Below the pieces are notes generated by a model that ran no database searches, had not been told where the DNA came from, and saw only the letters and a list, made by a program, of their open reading frames with translations. A stretch of DNA of 64,000 bases from Acidimicrobiales bacterium (GTDB lineage Bacteria > Actinomycetota > Acidimicrobiia > Acidimicrobiales > Iamiaceae): positions 1 through 64,000 of the forward strand of contig JAUJOW010000002.1 in assembly GCA_030447445.1 (NCBI GenBank), given 5' to 3'. A program made the translations under genes and the position numbers. Of the stretch, positions 9,647 to 18,237 are shown one piece after another; within the stretch, counting starts at the first letter, position 1, and each line of letters starts with the position of its first letter.

Positions 9647-10675
9647 GTGCCGGCGATGCGGGAGGCCGGCGTCGCCGCCCGACGACCGATGACGTCTCCG
9701 CTCCCTGGCGTTCTGGTACGCCGAGCTCAACGAGCCACCAGGTCGCTCCAGGCCTACGCATCGAGCAGCCCGGATCCCTCGATCCGGAACTCCCGGCCGG
9801 ACCCGGTGGCGGTGGCCTCCCTGGAGTTCTTCCGCCAGGGCGACCGGGTGGAGGAGTACCGCCGGGCGGTCGGCTTCTCGCTGGTCGACGCCGACCAGGA
9901 GGCCTTCACCGGAGACCAGCCCGCCAGCGTCACCGTGATCACCGGCCGCATCGACCCCGAGCGGGTGGAGCAGGCAGTCACCTCCGATCCCGAGTGGAAG
10001 GACGACCTCGAGCGGGCGGAGCACAACGGCGACACCTACTACCGCTGGGGCCCCGAGCTCGAGGTCGACCCCAGCCGCAGCGACCCCGTCCGCCCCCTCG
10101 GTGTCGGCGGTCGCTTGGCCGCGGACGACGGCCTGGCCCGGTTCTCGAACGCAGACGCCCCGATCGAGGAGGGGCTCGATGTCGACGACGGTGACCACGA
10201 CAGCCTGGCCGACGTCGACGACCTCGCCGCGGCGGCCAGGGCCCTCGACGACGAGGAGATCTTGACCGCCATCCTCACCGATGACGGCGACCAGTTCACG
10301 CGTGAACAGCTGGCTGCATCCGGGGCCCCGCCGGAGGGGCGCGAACGCGTGGAGGATGAGCTGAGTTCCGCCGGTGATCTTCCCGACTGGCAGGTGGCGG
10401 CGGTGACCGATGCTGTCGGCGGCGACGACCAGCCCCGTCTGGTGCTGGTGTTCGTGCACGACGACGGTGACGGCGCCGAGGCCCACGTCGCCTTCCTGCG
10501 CACGTTGCTGCACGAGGGTCGAAGCGCGGCAACCGGGCGCCGGTTCAACGAGATGTTCACCATCGACCGCCTCGATGCCGACGGAACGGTGGTCACCGCC
10601 GTCCTCGGAAAAGAGGTTCTGGGCCGGGCCTCGCCCATCTTCTTCCAGCGCGAGATCGTCCTCGCCCACCGCTGA
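9647..10675 (+). CDS. Hypothetical protein, probably exported in its intact form; 5' end looks degenerate
   Basis: From about 9800 the frame reads as a coherent acidic protein (DPVAVASLEFFRQGDRVEEY, GDTYYRWGPELEVDPSRSDP, DDLAAAARALDDEEILTAIL) to TGA at 10673-10675. Upstream of 9750 the frame is Arg-rich and unlike a protein, while sensible pieces appear in other frames (LAFWYAELNE around 9710, then ATRSLQAYASSSPDP). That suggests one or two indels and loss of a signal peptide. The preserved part resembles actinobacterial lipoproteins of unknown function. The start given is only the first ATG of the open frame. Confidence 0.45.
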   Translation: MPAMREAGVAARRPMTSPLPGVLVRRAQRATRSLQAYASSSPDPSIRNSRPDPVAVASLEFFRQGDRVEEYRRAVGFSLVDADQEAFTGDQPASVTVITGRIDPERVEQAVTSDPEWKDDLERAEHNGDTYYRWGPELEVDPSRSDPVRPLGVGGRLAADDGLARFSNADAPIEEGLDVDDGDHDSLADVDDLAAAARALDDEEILTAILTDDGDQFTREQLAASGAPPEGRERVEDELSSAGDLPDWQVAAVTDAVGGDDQPRLVLVFVHDDGDGAEAHVAFLRTLLHEGRSAATGRRFNEMFTIDRLDADGTVVTAVLGKEVLGRASPIFFQREIVLAHR

Positions 10676-10760
10676 GACGGGCCGACGCTTCGACATCCTC
10701 CCGGCGTTGGCCCCGGCGACGTGGAGCGGCGGACGCCTCCAGCGGTGCCACGATGGCGGT

Positions 10761-11063
10761 GTGCAGGAGCGTTCGACTCGACGGACGGCGGGCACCGTGG
10801 TCGCCGCCGTCTGCGGCGTCCTCGGCGGGGCCGGCGCCCTCTTGGGGGTGGGCCTGATCCTGTCGTCGGCCGCCGGTCCCGAGTCGGGCGACCCCCACGG
10901 GTACGTCCGCATCTTCGGAGCGATGATCATGATCCTCAGCGGGCCGTTCCTGCTGATTGGGCTGCTGGCGCTGTTGCCGCCCCGGATGTCGAGGTGGCTC
11001 TCCCGGGTGACCCTGGTGATCGTCCTGGTGTTCCTCGGCCTGCTGTTCACCCAGCTGTGGTAG
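10761..11063 (+). CDS. Small membrane protein, two to three transmembrane helices
   Basis: GTG 10761 opens a 100-residue protein with hydrophobic segments TVVAAVCGVLGGAGALLGVG, IFGAMIMILSGPFLLIGLLA and LVIVLVFLGLLFTQL, separated by short polar loops. The N-terminus VQERSTRRT is positive and so likely cytoplasmic. The family is not recognised. It converges on the methyltransferase gene, whose stop is 16 bp away. Confidence 0.6.
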   Translation: MQERSTRRTAGTVVAAVCGVLGGAGALLGVGLILSSAAGPESGDPHGYVRIFGAMIMILSGPFLLIGLLALLPPRMSRWLSRVTLVIVLVFLGLLFTQLW

Positions 11064-11078
11064 GGGAGCCCAAGGGCT

Positions 11079-11948
11079 TCAGCCCGGCGGAGCGGCTGAG
11101 CCCGGCCGGCGGGCGGTGACCAGCCAGGCGCTTCCCTGGAGATGGACCCCGTCGGGGTCGGCCCGCTCATCGAGGGCACGGGCCACGGCGGCCCAGGCCC
11201 GCGCCGCCAGCTCCTCGTCGACATCGGCCATGAGGATCGCTGCCATCTCGGTGCGCTGCAGGAAGCCCAGCGTGTCGTCCCCGCTGGCCCCCATCCAGGT
11301 GGGCTCGTCGACCTCGGCCAGCTCGATGTGGTCCAGGCCGGCGCCAGCGAGCAGCCCTCGAACGTCGTCGGGATCGGCCAGCGAGAACGGGCCCGGTCCG
11401 CTCGATCCGCCGAAGTCCGGCATCGGCACGTGCTCGAGGGCGGCGGCGGCCGGCACCATGAGCCACTCGTTGGCGAGGAGGTCCCGCCAGCACGTGAAGA
11501 CCATCCGCCCACCCGGGCGCAGGGCAGCGGTGAGGTTGGCGAAGGCGACCGGAGGGTCGTCGAAGAACATGACCCCGAAGCGGCTTATCACCCCGTCGAA
11601 CGAGGCGGGCTCGAAGCGGTGGACCTGCGCGTCGGCGCGAGCGAAGCGGACACCGGCCAGCCCGGCCAGCCCGGCCGCCCCGGCCCGTCGGCGTGCTCGC
11701 TCCAGCATCGGTCCGGAGAGGTCGATCCCGAGGGCCTCGCCGCCCGGCGCCAGCCGCTCGGCCACCCGGAGGGTGAGGTCTCCGCTGCCGCAGCCCACGT
11801 CGAGGACCCGTTCGCCCGGCCGAGGATCGAGGGCCTCGACGATCCGCTCCCCGAACGGTCCCAGCATGCGGTCGTAGCGCTCCTGCTCGGCCGCCCAGTG
11901 CTCTCCGGCCGATCCGTCCCAGTGGGCAGCCTGCTCCTCGTTCGCCAC
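11079..11948 (-). CDS. Class I SAM-dependent methyltransferase
   Basis: 289 residues from GTG 11948. On the minus strand TACGGT lies 8 nt before this GTG with no ribosome-binding site, so the transcript is probably leaderless. Motif I is RVLDVGCGSGDLTLRVAERL near residue 48, followed by GIDLSGPMLERARR, a motif II region FDGVISRFGVMFF, and ALRPGGRMVFTCWRD. This is the UbiE/COQ5-like Methyltransf_11 fold. The substrate cannot be told from sequence. Confidence 0.85.
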   Translation of the reverse strand: MANEEQAAHWDGSAGEHWAAEQERYDRMLGPFGERIVEALDPRPGERVLDVGCGSGDLTLRVAERLAPGGEALGIDLSGPMLERARRRAGAAGLAGLAGVRFARADAQVHRFEPASFDGVISRFGVMFFDDPPVAFANLTAALRPGGRMVFTCWRDLLANEWLMVPAAAALEHVPMPDFGGSSGPGPFSLADPDDVRGLLAGAGLDHIELAEVDEPTWMGASGDDTLGFLQRTEMAAILMADVDEELAARAWAAVARALDERADPDGVHLQGSAWLVTARRPGSAAPPG

Positions 11949-12056
11949 CGTCGGCGACCGTACCCGGAGATGAGATCCATGGCGCCGCCCGCTGGTCGCC
12001 GGTCGAACGTGGGCAACTACCCTCACACCGGCCACGGACCGGCCGAAGGAGAGAGC

Positions 12057-12893
12057 ATGCGTCGTCTGCTCGGCCTGCTCGCCGGGGCCATCCTCGTCGT
12101 GATCGGGTTTCCCGCCTGCGAGTCCGCCCCGGCTCGACTGGTCGGCGCCGGGGACATCGCCAGCTGCACGCTCACCGGCGACTCGGCCACCGCCGAGGTG
12201 GTCGAGGGCATCGCCGGCACCGTCGTCACCTTCGGCGACAACGTCTACCCGGACGGCACGAGCGGGCAGTTCGCCTCCTGCTACGGCCCGACATGGGGCC
12301 GCCACGACGGCCGGGTCCGCCCTGCTCCCGGGAACCACGATTACCGCACCGCCGGTGCCAGTGGGTACTTCGGCTACTTCGGTGACCGGGCCGGTCCCTC
12401 TGGTGTCGGCTACTACTTCTACGACGTGGGGTCGTGGCGAGTCTTCTCCCTCAACAGCGAAGCCAACATCGCCGCCGGAGCCGACTTCGTCCGCCGCAAC
12501 GCTGGCGGCAAGCGCTGCATCGCCGCCTACTGGCACCGACCGCTCGTCAGCTCGGGCCCCCACGGCAACAGCCCCTCGATGCTGCCGCTGTGGCAGGCGG
12601 TGTACGACGTCGGCGGCGACGTGGTCCTCAACGGTCACGACCACACCTACGAGCGCTTCGCCGAGCTCGGCCGGGACGGCGCTCCCCGGGTCGGCGGCAT
12701 GCGAGAGATCATCGTCGGCACCGGTGGTGCCGGCCTCTACTCGCACACCACGGTCAAGGCCGGTTCCCAGGTGCGCAGCGCCGAGGCCTACGGCGTCATC
12801 TCGGTCGACCTTCGCACGGACGGCTACTCGTGGCGCTTCCACCCCGTGGACGGCGAGACGTTCAGCGATTCGGGGTCGGGCAGCTGCGACTGA
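12057..12893 (+). CDS. Exported metallophosphoesterase (purple acid phosphatase-like)
   Basis: 278 residues; ATG 12057 follows AAGGAGAGAGC. The N-terminus is a signal peptide with a possible lipobox ending in Cys (GFPAC). Metallophosphatase motifs follow in order: GAGDIASC, VVTFGDNVYPDG (GDxxY), PAPGNHDYRT (GNHD), YWHRPLVSSG and LNGHDHTYERF (GHxH). The protein should bind two metal ions and hydrolyse phosphomonoesters or diesters outside the cytoplasm. TACCCT at 12018-12023 is a possible -10 box. Confidence 0.85.
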   Translation: MRRLLGLLAGAILVVIGFPACESAPARLVGAGDIASCTLTGDSATAEVVEGIAGTVVTFGDNVYPDGTSGQFASCYGPTWGRHDGRVRPAPGNHDYRTAGASGYFGYFGDRAGPSGVGYYFYDVGSWRVFSLNSEANIAAGADFVRRNAGGKRCIAAYWHRPLVSSGPHGNSPSMLPLWQAVYDVGGDVVLNGHDHTYERFAELGRDGAPRVGGMREIIVGTGGAGLYSHTTVKAGSQVRSAEAYGVISVDLRTDGYSWRFHPVDGETFSDSGSGSCD

Positions 12894-12933
12894 CACCTCG
12901 GTCGCTCCGGAGCGGCGCGGGTAGGTTCGCGTG

Positions 12934-13749
12934 ATGCGAACGCGAACCGGAGCCCTGTTGACCGCCGTGCTCATCAGTGCCGCGGCGGTGCTCTCGGCCG
13001 GCTGCTCACCGCCGGGCCGGTACTTCAACGAGGTGTTCGATTCCCTGACGATCACGAGCGACCTCCAGTACGGCGCCGCTACCGACGAGAACGGGCGGAC
13101 CGAGCGGTTGCTGCTGGACCTGTACCGACCGAACGACGACACCCAGGCGCGACGGCCGGCCATCGTCTGAGTGCACGGCGGCGGGTTCAGCGGCGGCGAC
13201 AAGGCGAGCCAGGCTTCCAACGCCGCCACCTTCGCCAAGCGTGGCTATGTCACCGTCTCGATCAACTACCGGTTGCGCGACGGCGACATCGGCCAAGCCA
13301 TCAGCGACGCCCAGCACGACGCCCAGGCCGCCGTTCGCTGGCTGCGGGCCAACGCCGACCGGTACCGGATCGACCGCCACCGAATCGCCATCGGCGGTCA
13401 CTCGGCCGGTGCCATCACCGCCCTCTACGTCGGCAACCATGCCGAGGACCCCGGCTCGAGCGGCAACCCCGGCTTCCGATCCGACGTACAGGCGGCGGTG
13501 TCCATCGCCGGCTTCGGCGGGCACTACAGCGCCGGCGACGCTCCCGCCGTCCTCTTCCACGGGACCGACGACGCCATCCTTCCGTACTCCTTGGCGGTCG
13601 GCACCTGCGATCGGCACCGCCGGGCCGGCAACACCTGCGACCTGCACACCTACGAGGGCGCCGGGCACTCCCTGTACCCCGAGCACCAGGCCGACATCCA
13701 GGCCGAGACCGCCGCCTTCCTCTACCGCCACCTCGATCTCGGGCCGTAG
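12934..13749 (+). pseudogene. Secreted alpha/beta hydrolase (esterase/lipase) with an in-frame TGA
   Basis: ATG 12934 lies 6 nt after TAGGTTCGCGTG, a leaderless-type promoter. The N-terminus has a lipoprotein signal (VLISAAAVLSAGC). The carboxylesterase core continues in one frame: RRPAIV, then TGA at 13168-13170, then VHGGGFSGGDKASQ. The family has Trp or Asn at this position in the oxyanion motif (IVWVHGGGF), so TGG to TGA is the simplest change. After it come the nucleophile elbow GGHSAGA, the acid region HGTDDAILPYS and GAGHSLYP, all intact to TAG 13747-13749. Unless the stop is read through, no active enzyme is made. Confidence 0.75.
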
Positions 13750-13818
13750 CCCGGCACGGTTCGACGGGGCGGGCCAGGGTAGGGCACCGGCGCACGTCGC
13801 CGCCCTGGGGGAGTCACC

Positions 13819-14664
13819 ATGCATCCCGACGAACGGATCGAGCTCCCGGCCGGCGACGCCCCCGACCTCGGGGCCGGGGAGCTGCTGTTCATCGGGACGG
13901 CGACGGTCCTCATCCGCTGCGGTGGGTTCAGCATCCTGACCGACCCGAACTTCCTGCACCGCGGCGATCACGCCAAGCTCGGGTACGGCCTGCGGTCCAA
14001 GCGCCTTACCGAACCGGCGTTGTCCATCGACCAGCTCCCACCCATCGACTTCATCGTCTTGTCCCACCACCACGGCGACCACTTCGACGAGGTCGCCGCT
14101 CGGGACCTGGACAAGGAGATCCCCATCATCACCACCGCCCACGCGGCGAGGAAGCTGCGGCGCCAGGGCTTCACCCGGCCGGTCGCCCTCGAGACGTGGC
14201 AGTCGAAGGTCGTCGTCCGAGGCCCGGCCCAGGTCCGGATCAGCGCGTTGCCGGCCAAGCACGCCCCCCAGCCGCTGCGGACCATGCTGCCGCCCGTGAT
14301 GGGCAGCATGCTGGACTTCGGCGGCGACGGCACGCCGGCCTTCCGGCTCTACATCACCGGCGACACGCTGCTGCACGACGGGCTGCGACAGATACCCGAG
14401 CGCTACCCCGACATCGACCTGGCCATGATCCACCTGGGCGGGACCAAGATCCTCGGTCTGCTCCTGACCATGGACGCCGCCCAAGGGGTGCGGGCCCTGG
14501 AGATCGTCGGACCACGCGCCGCCGTTCCCATCCACTACGACGACTACACCATCTTCGGGTCGACCCTGGAGGACTTCAAGACGGCGGTGACGGACGCGTC
14601 GTTGCCGACCGAGGTGCACTACCTCGACCGCGGCGAGACCCATCGGTTCCGGACCGGCGTCTGA
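13819..14664 (+). CDS. MBL-fold metal-dependent hydrolase (UlaG/UPF0173-like)
   Basis: 281 residues, ATG 13819 preceded by GGGGGAG. The metallo-beta-lactamase motif is VLSHHHGDHFDEVAARDLD (HxHxDH). Upstream is LLFIGTATVLIRCGGFSILT, typical of UlaG/RomA-type lactonases. Later metal ligands appear in YITGDTLLHDGL and VPIHYDDYTIFG. It probably hydrolyses a lactone or phosphodiester; the substrate is unknown. The SRAP gene follows 69 bp downstream with its own promoter-like box. Confidence 0.82.
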   Translation: MHPDERIELPAGDAPDLGAGELLFIGTATVLIRCGGFSILTDPNFLHRGDHAKLGYGLRSKRLTEPALSIDQLPPIDFIVLSHHHGDHFDEVAARDLDKEIPIITTAHAARKLRRQGFTRPVALETWQSKVVVRGPAQVRISALPAKHAPQPLRTMLPPVMGSMLDFGGDGTPAFRLYITGDTLLHDGLRQIPERYPDIDLAMIHLGGTKILGLLLTMDAAQGVRALEIVGPRAAVPIHYDDYTIFGSTLEDFKTAVTDASLPTEVHYLDRGETHRFRTGV

Positions 14665-14733
14665 CCCTCGCCACGGTCGCCGGCCACACCATCGCCGGCC
14701 GCCTCGAGAGCGCCGGGGCTAGCGTCGGGCGCC

Positions 14734-15465
14734 ATGTGCGGTCGATTCGTTGCCGCCTCGCCTCCGGACGAGATCGCCAGGTACTTCTCGGCCGACGTCC
14801 CCGAGGAGGTCGTCGAGCCGAGCTGGAACGTGGCCCCCACCGACGACGTCCTCGTCGTCCACGCCCACGGCGGAACCCGGCGAATGGCCTCCTTCCACTG
14901 GGGACTGGTGCCGATGTGGGCCAAGGACCCGTCGGTCGGCAACCGCATGATCAACGCCCGGGCCGAGGGCCTCGCCGAGAAGGGGGCGTACCAGCACGCC
15001 TTCCGGAGGCGCCGGTGCCTCGTCCCGGCTGACGGCTTCTACGAATGGAAGGCGGTTCCCGGACAGAAGCGCAAGCAACCGTGGTTCGTGCGACGGGCCG
15101 ACGGCGACCCCATGGCACTGGCCGGGCTCTGGGAGCGGTGGCGAGGCGCCGACGGGGAGGGCAGCGAGACCCTCCATTCGTGCACGATCATCACCACGAC
15201 ACCGAACGAGGTACTGGCCGAGCTCCACGATCGGATGCCGGTCGTCCTGCCCCCGTCGGCCTGGGACGACTGGCTCGATCCCGACAACGAGGACATCGAT
15301 GCCCTCGCCGCCCTGCTCGTGCCTCCTCCGGCCGAGCTGTTGACGTTGCACCCGGTGAGCCCGGCGGTGGGCGACGTGCGGACCAACGGTCCCGAGCTCG
15401 TCGAGCCCGTCGAGCCCGCCGGCCCCGACCCCACCGCCGTCGAGGGGCAGCGCAGCCTCCTGTGA
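14734..15465 (+). CDS. SRAP-domain abasic-site protein (HMCES/YedK family)
   Basis: 243 residues. The start MCGRF is decisive: Cys2, exposed after Met removal, forms the thiazolidine crosslink to abasic sites in single-stranded DNA. Other active-site residues are present: Asn74 (MINARAEG), Glu105 (GFYEWK) and His165 (ELHDRMP). TAGCGT at 14720-14725 lies 8 nt before the ATG, so the transcript is probably leaderless. The C-terminal 30 residues are Pro/Glu-rich and unconserved. Confidence 0.92.
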   Translation: MCGRFVAASPPDEIARYFSADVPEEVVEPSWNVAPTDDVLVVHAHGGTRRMASFHWGLVPMWAKDPSVGNRMINARAEGLAEKGAYQHAFRRRRCLVPADGFYEWKAVPGQKRKQPWFVRRADGDPMALAGLWERWRGADGEGSETLHSCTIITTTPNEVLAELHDRMPVVLPPSAWDDWLDPDNEDIDALAALLVPPPAELLTLHPVSPAVGDVRTNGPELVEPVEPAGPDPTAVEGQRSLL

Positions 15466-15517
15466 CCGCTCCAGCGCCGGCGCTCCAGGCGAGCGAACCA
15501 GCCGGTGCGGCGTACCG

Positions 15518-17053
15518 GTGAGCGCAGTCAGCGCGCGGCGGCCGATGTCGCTGCGGCGGAGGCTCGACAACCTCGCCCTGCGGGCGCAGGGCCGCCTCGA
15601 CGGCGCCTGGGCCGACCGGGTGGTGCCGTGGACGGCGGCGGCCGGCTTGTTCGTCCTCCTCACCGCCATGGCCTTGGCCGTGGTCCGCCAACTCGACGGT
15701 GGCCCGGGCCTCGGTCTGTGGGTGCAGGCGGCGTGGCGGCTGCACGACGGCCGGGGCGCCGCCAGCACGTTCACCGGCGCCGACCCGGCTCTCGACCAGT
15801 GGGCCTTCCTCGCCTATCCGCTGTTGTGGGCCACCCGGTGGGTGCCGGCCCCGGCGCTGTTCACCGTGGTGCAGGCCGCCGCCCTGTCGGTGGCGGTGGT
15901 GCCGATCTGGCGGCTCGCCCGTGACGCCGCCGGCCTGCGCACCGGCACGTCGGTCGCCTTGATCGTCGCCTACGCGTTGGCGCCAGCGGTGCACGCTGCC
16001 AACCTGAGCGCCCTTCACCCCGAAGTGCTCGCCGTCCCGGGGCTGGCGTGGGCCACGCTGTTCGCCCGCAAGGAGCGGTGGGTGCCGTACTGGGGCTGCG
16101 TCGCCGTCGTGCTGCTGGCCCGCGCCGACCTCGGGCTGACCGTGGCCGGGCTCGGGCTGCTCGGGCTCACGGACGGGAAGCGGCGGGCGGGGACGGCCAC
16201 CGCCGTGATCGGCATCGTGTGGACGGCGGCCGCCGTGGTGGTCCTCCAACCCGAGCTCTCCGAGCGCGCCCTCACGGCCACGCAGGCCTTCGCCGCCGAG
16301 AGCACCGCCCCCCTCGCCGTGGTCCGGGCCCTGTTCACCGACCCCGGCCAGGTGCTCGCCGACCTGGTCAGCCAGCCCAGCGTGACGGTGGTGACGGCGG
16401 TGTTCGCCCCCCTGTTGTTCCTGCCGCTGATGGCCCCACGCCACCTCCTGCCCGCCGTGCCGGCCCTCGTCCTCGGCATCGCCGCCGACCAGGCCGTGTC
16501 CCGGGTGGCCGACCCGGTCGGCGCCGTCGCCCAGGCCGGTGCGTCACAGGTGGTCGTAGCCGTGGTGCCGGTGTTCTTCGCGGCGGTGGTCGCGCTGCGA
16601 CGGGTCGGTCACCGCAGCATCACGCGGATCAACGTCGACCACCGCGTCATCGGCGCCCTCCTCGTGGGCGCCGCCGTTCTCTTCGTGCAGTACGCGCCGA
16701 GCTCGCCCTACCAGCAGCCCTGGGAGTGGGGGAGCCGGGACGCGCTGGACGGGGCCCGGCGAGCGGCGGTCGACGTCGTCGGCCAGCGCGCCGCGGTGAC
16801 GGTCAGCCCACAGCTCACGGCCATGGTCGCAGAACGGGCGGTGGTGCGGGAGCTGCCGGCGGGACCCCCCGACGAGCTCCGGCCGTGGGGCCGGCCCACC
16901 ACCGACGCGGTGGTGATCGACACCACCGCCACCGACGCCGACGGCGAGGAGCTGTGGGACTGGGACGACCGCCGGGCGCTGCTCGACCGCCTGACCAGCC
17001 GCGGTTACAGGGTCCGCTTCGACCGCCTCGGCATCGTGGCGCTCACCCGTTGA
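15518..17053 (+). CDS. DUF2079-type integral membrane protein
   Basis: 511 residues from GTG 15518, with about ten to eleven hydrophobic segments and the pattern of DUF2079 proteins: LWVQAAWRLHDGRG, a TFTGADPALDQWAFLAYPLL region and LSALHPEVLAVPGLAWATLF (the HPE part is typical). The C-terminal 100 residues are soluble. The family is thought to be related to glycosyltransferases with many membrane helices; no activity can be assigned here. Its end overlaps the convergent HIT gene by 11 bp. Confidence 0.72.
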   Translation: MSAVSARRPMSLRRRLDNLALRAQGRLDGAWADRVVPWTAAAGLFVLLTAMALAVVRQLDGGPGLGLWVQAAWRLHDGRGAASTFTGADPALDQWAFLAYPLLWATRWVPAPALFTVVQAAALSVAVVPIWRLARDAAGLRTGTSVALIVAYALAPAVHAANLSALHPEVLAVPGLAWATLFARKERWVPYWGCVAVVLLARADLGLTVAGLGLLGLTDGKRRAGTATAVIGIVWTAAAVVVLQPELSERALTATQAFAAESTAPLAVVRALFTDPGQVLADLVSQPSVTVVTAVFAPLLFLPLMAPRHLLPAVPALVLGIAADQAVSRVADPVGAVAQAGASQVVVAVVPVFFAAVVALRRVGHRSITRINVDHRVIGALLVGAAVLFVQYAPSSPYQQPWEWGSRDALDGARRAAVDVVGQRAAVTVSPQLTAMVAERAVVRELPAGPPDELRPWGRPTTDAVVIDTTATDADGEELWDWDDRRALLDRLTSRGYRVRFDRLGIVALTR

Positions 17054-17477
17054 GGGAGGCGTCGACCTCGGGATGGCCGGCGTCGCGCAGGGCGGTGCGG
17101 AGCCGGTCGGCGGCGGCGTCGAGGGCAGCGGGGTCGGCGTCGCGGTCCGCGTTGGCGATGTCCATCTGCTCGAGGCGGTCGAAGGGCACGAGGTGGAGGT
17201 GGGTGTGGGGGACCTCCTCCCCGATCACCAGGATCCCGACCCGGGAGGGCGAGAAGGCCACCTGCTGCGCCCGGCCGATGGCCTGGGCCACGAGCATGAG
17301 GTGCGTGGCCAGGCCGGCGTCGAGGTCGATCCAGTGGGGTACCTCCTCGCGGGGCACCACGAGCGTGTGGCCGGGGGCGAGCGGCTCAATGGTGAGGAAG
17401 GCGGCGCAGCGCTCGTCCCGCCAGACGAACCGCCCGGGCAGGTCCCCGTCGATGATGCGGGTGAAGATGGTGGCCAT
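17043..17477 (-). CDS. HIT-family nucleotide hydrolase/transferase
   Basis: 144 residues, ATG 17477. The histidine triad is HTHLHLVPFD, preceded by FTRIIDGDLPGRFVWRDERC and APGHTLVVPREEVPHW, standard for HINT-type proteins that hydrolyse AMP-lysine or similar nucleoside phosphoramidates. TACGCT on the minus strand (17492-17487) lies 9 nt before the ATG without a ribosome-binding site. Confidence 0.9.
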   Translation of the reverse strand: MATIFTRIIDGDLPGRFVWRDERCAAFLTIEPLAPGHTLVVPREEVPHWIDLDAGLATHLMLVAQAIGRAQQVAFSPSRVGILVIGEEVPHTHLHLVPFDRLEQMDIANADRDADPAALDAAADRLRTALRDAGHPEVDASLNG

Positions 17478-17534
17478 CGAACGAGGAGCGTAGGCCCCCG
17501 AGATGGGCGCCACGCCTGGACGTAGGCTCGTCCC

Positions 17535-18134
17535 GTGACCGCGACGGAGCCGCCGGCGGTGGCGGGCGAGGACCGGGTGCTGACCGTCCCCAACGTCATC
17601 TCCGTGGTCCGCCTGCTGTGCATGCCGGTCTTCGTCTACCTGCTCTTCGGGCGGGACAACCGGGCCGCCGCCGCCAGCCTGCTCGCCGCGCTGGGTTGCA
17701 CGGACTGGATCGACGGCTACATCGCCCGCCGCTGGAACCAGGTCTCGGCCCTGGGCAAGGTGCTCGACCCGGTCGCCGACCGGCTGCTGTTCTTCGTCGG
17801 CGTCGGAGCCATCCTCATCGACGGGAGCGTTCCCGTGTGGGTGGCGGTGGTCGTCCTCGCCCGCGAGGCGCTGGTGGCGGGGGCCACCCTCGTCCTCGCC
17901 GCCGCCGGCGCCCGGCGCATCGACGTCACCTGGTTCGGCAAGGCCGGGACCTTCGGCCTCATGGTCGCCTTCCCCCTCTTCCTCGCCGCCGAGAGCACCT
18001 TCGGTTGGCGTGACACCGCCGCCGTCCTCGCCTGGGTGGCGGCCATCCCGGCGCTCGTGTTCAGCCTCATCTCCATCGCCATGTACGTGCCCCTCGGGCG
18101 CCGGGCGCTTCGCGAGGGCAGGGTGCCCGGGTAG
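17535..18134 (+). CDS. CDP-alcohol phosphatidyltransferase (PgsA-like)
   Basis: 199 residues, GTG 17535, 6 nt after TAGGCT (17523-17528). The full family signature is visible: D57-x2-D60-G-x2-A-R-x8-G-x3-D-x3-D (TDWIDGYIARR, then ALGKVLDPVADR). Four to five membrane helices follow. It transfers a CDP-diacylglycerol phosphatidyl group to an alcohol, most likely glycerol-3-phosphate, at the inner face of the membrane. Actinobacteria have several paralogues with similar signatures (inositol phosphate, cardiolipin), so the acceptor is not certain. Confidence 0.85.
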   Translation: MTATEPPAVAGEDRVLTVPNVISVVRLLCMPVFVYLLFGRDNRAAAASLLAALGCTDWIDGYIARRWNQVSALGKVLDPVADRLLFFVGVGAILIDGSVPVWVAVVVLAREALVAGATLVLAAAGARRIDVTWFGKAGTFGLMVAFPLFLAAESTFGWRDTAAVLAWVAAIPALVFSLISIAMYVPLGRRALREGRVPG

Positions 18135-18186
18135 GTTCGTGGTCGATGAGCGAGCCGCAGGCGAGCGAGCCAGAGGGCACGGTCTT

Positions 18187-18209
18187 GCTTCGCCCCGGAG
18201 GGGCGAAGC
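18187..18209. repeat. Perfect 10-bp stem-loop with a three-base loop
   Basis: GCTTCGCCCC (18187-18196), loop GGA and GGGGCGAAGC (18200-18209) form a perfect hairpin between the phosphatidyltransferase and the nucleotidyltransferase gene. There is no T tract. It could end the first transcript or shape the leader of the second. Similar short-loop hairpins lie at 41248-41337. Confidence 0.6.
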
Positions 18210-18237
18210 GCATCGGCGCGGACCGTAGGGAGCACCG

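Noticed and set aside
13168-13170. TGA read as selenocysteine in the hydrolase
   Set aside because: The position is a Trp in the family, no Sec-type hairpin is evident after the codon, and the enzyme class does not use selenium.
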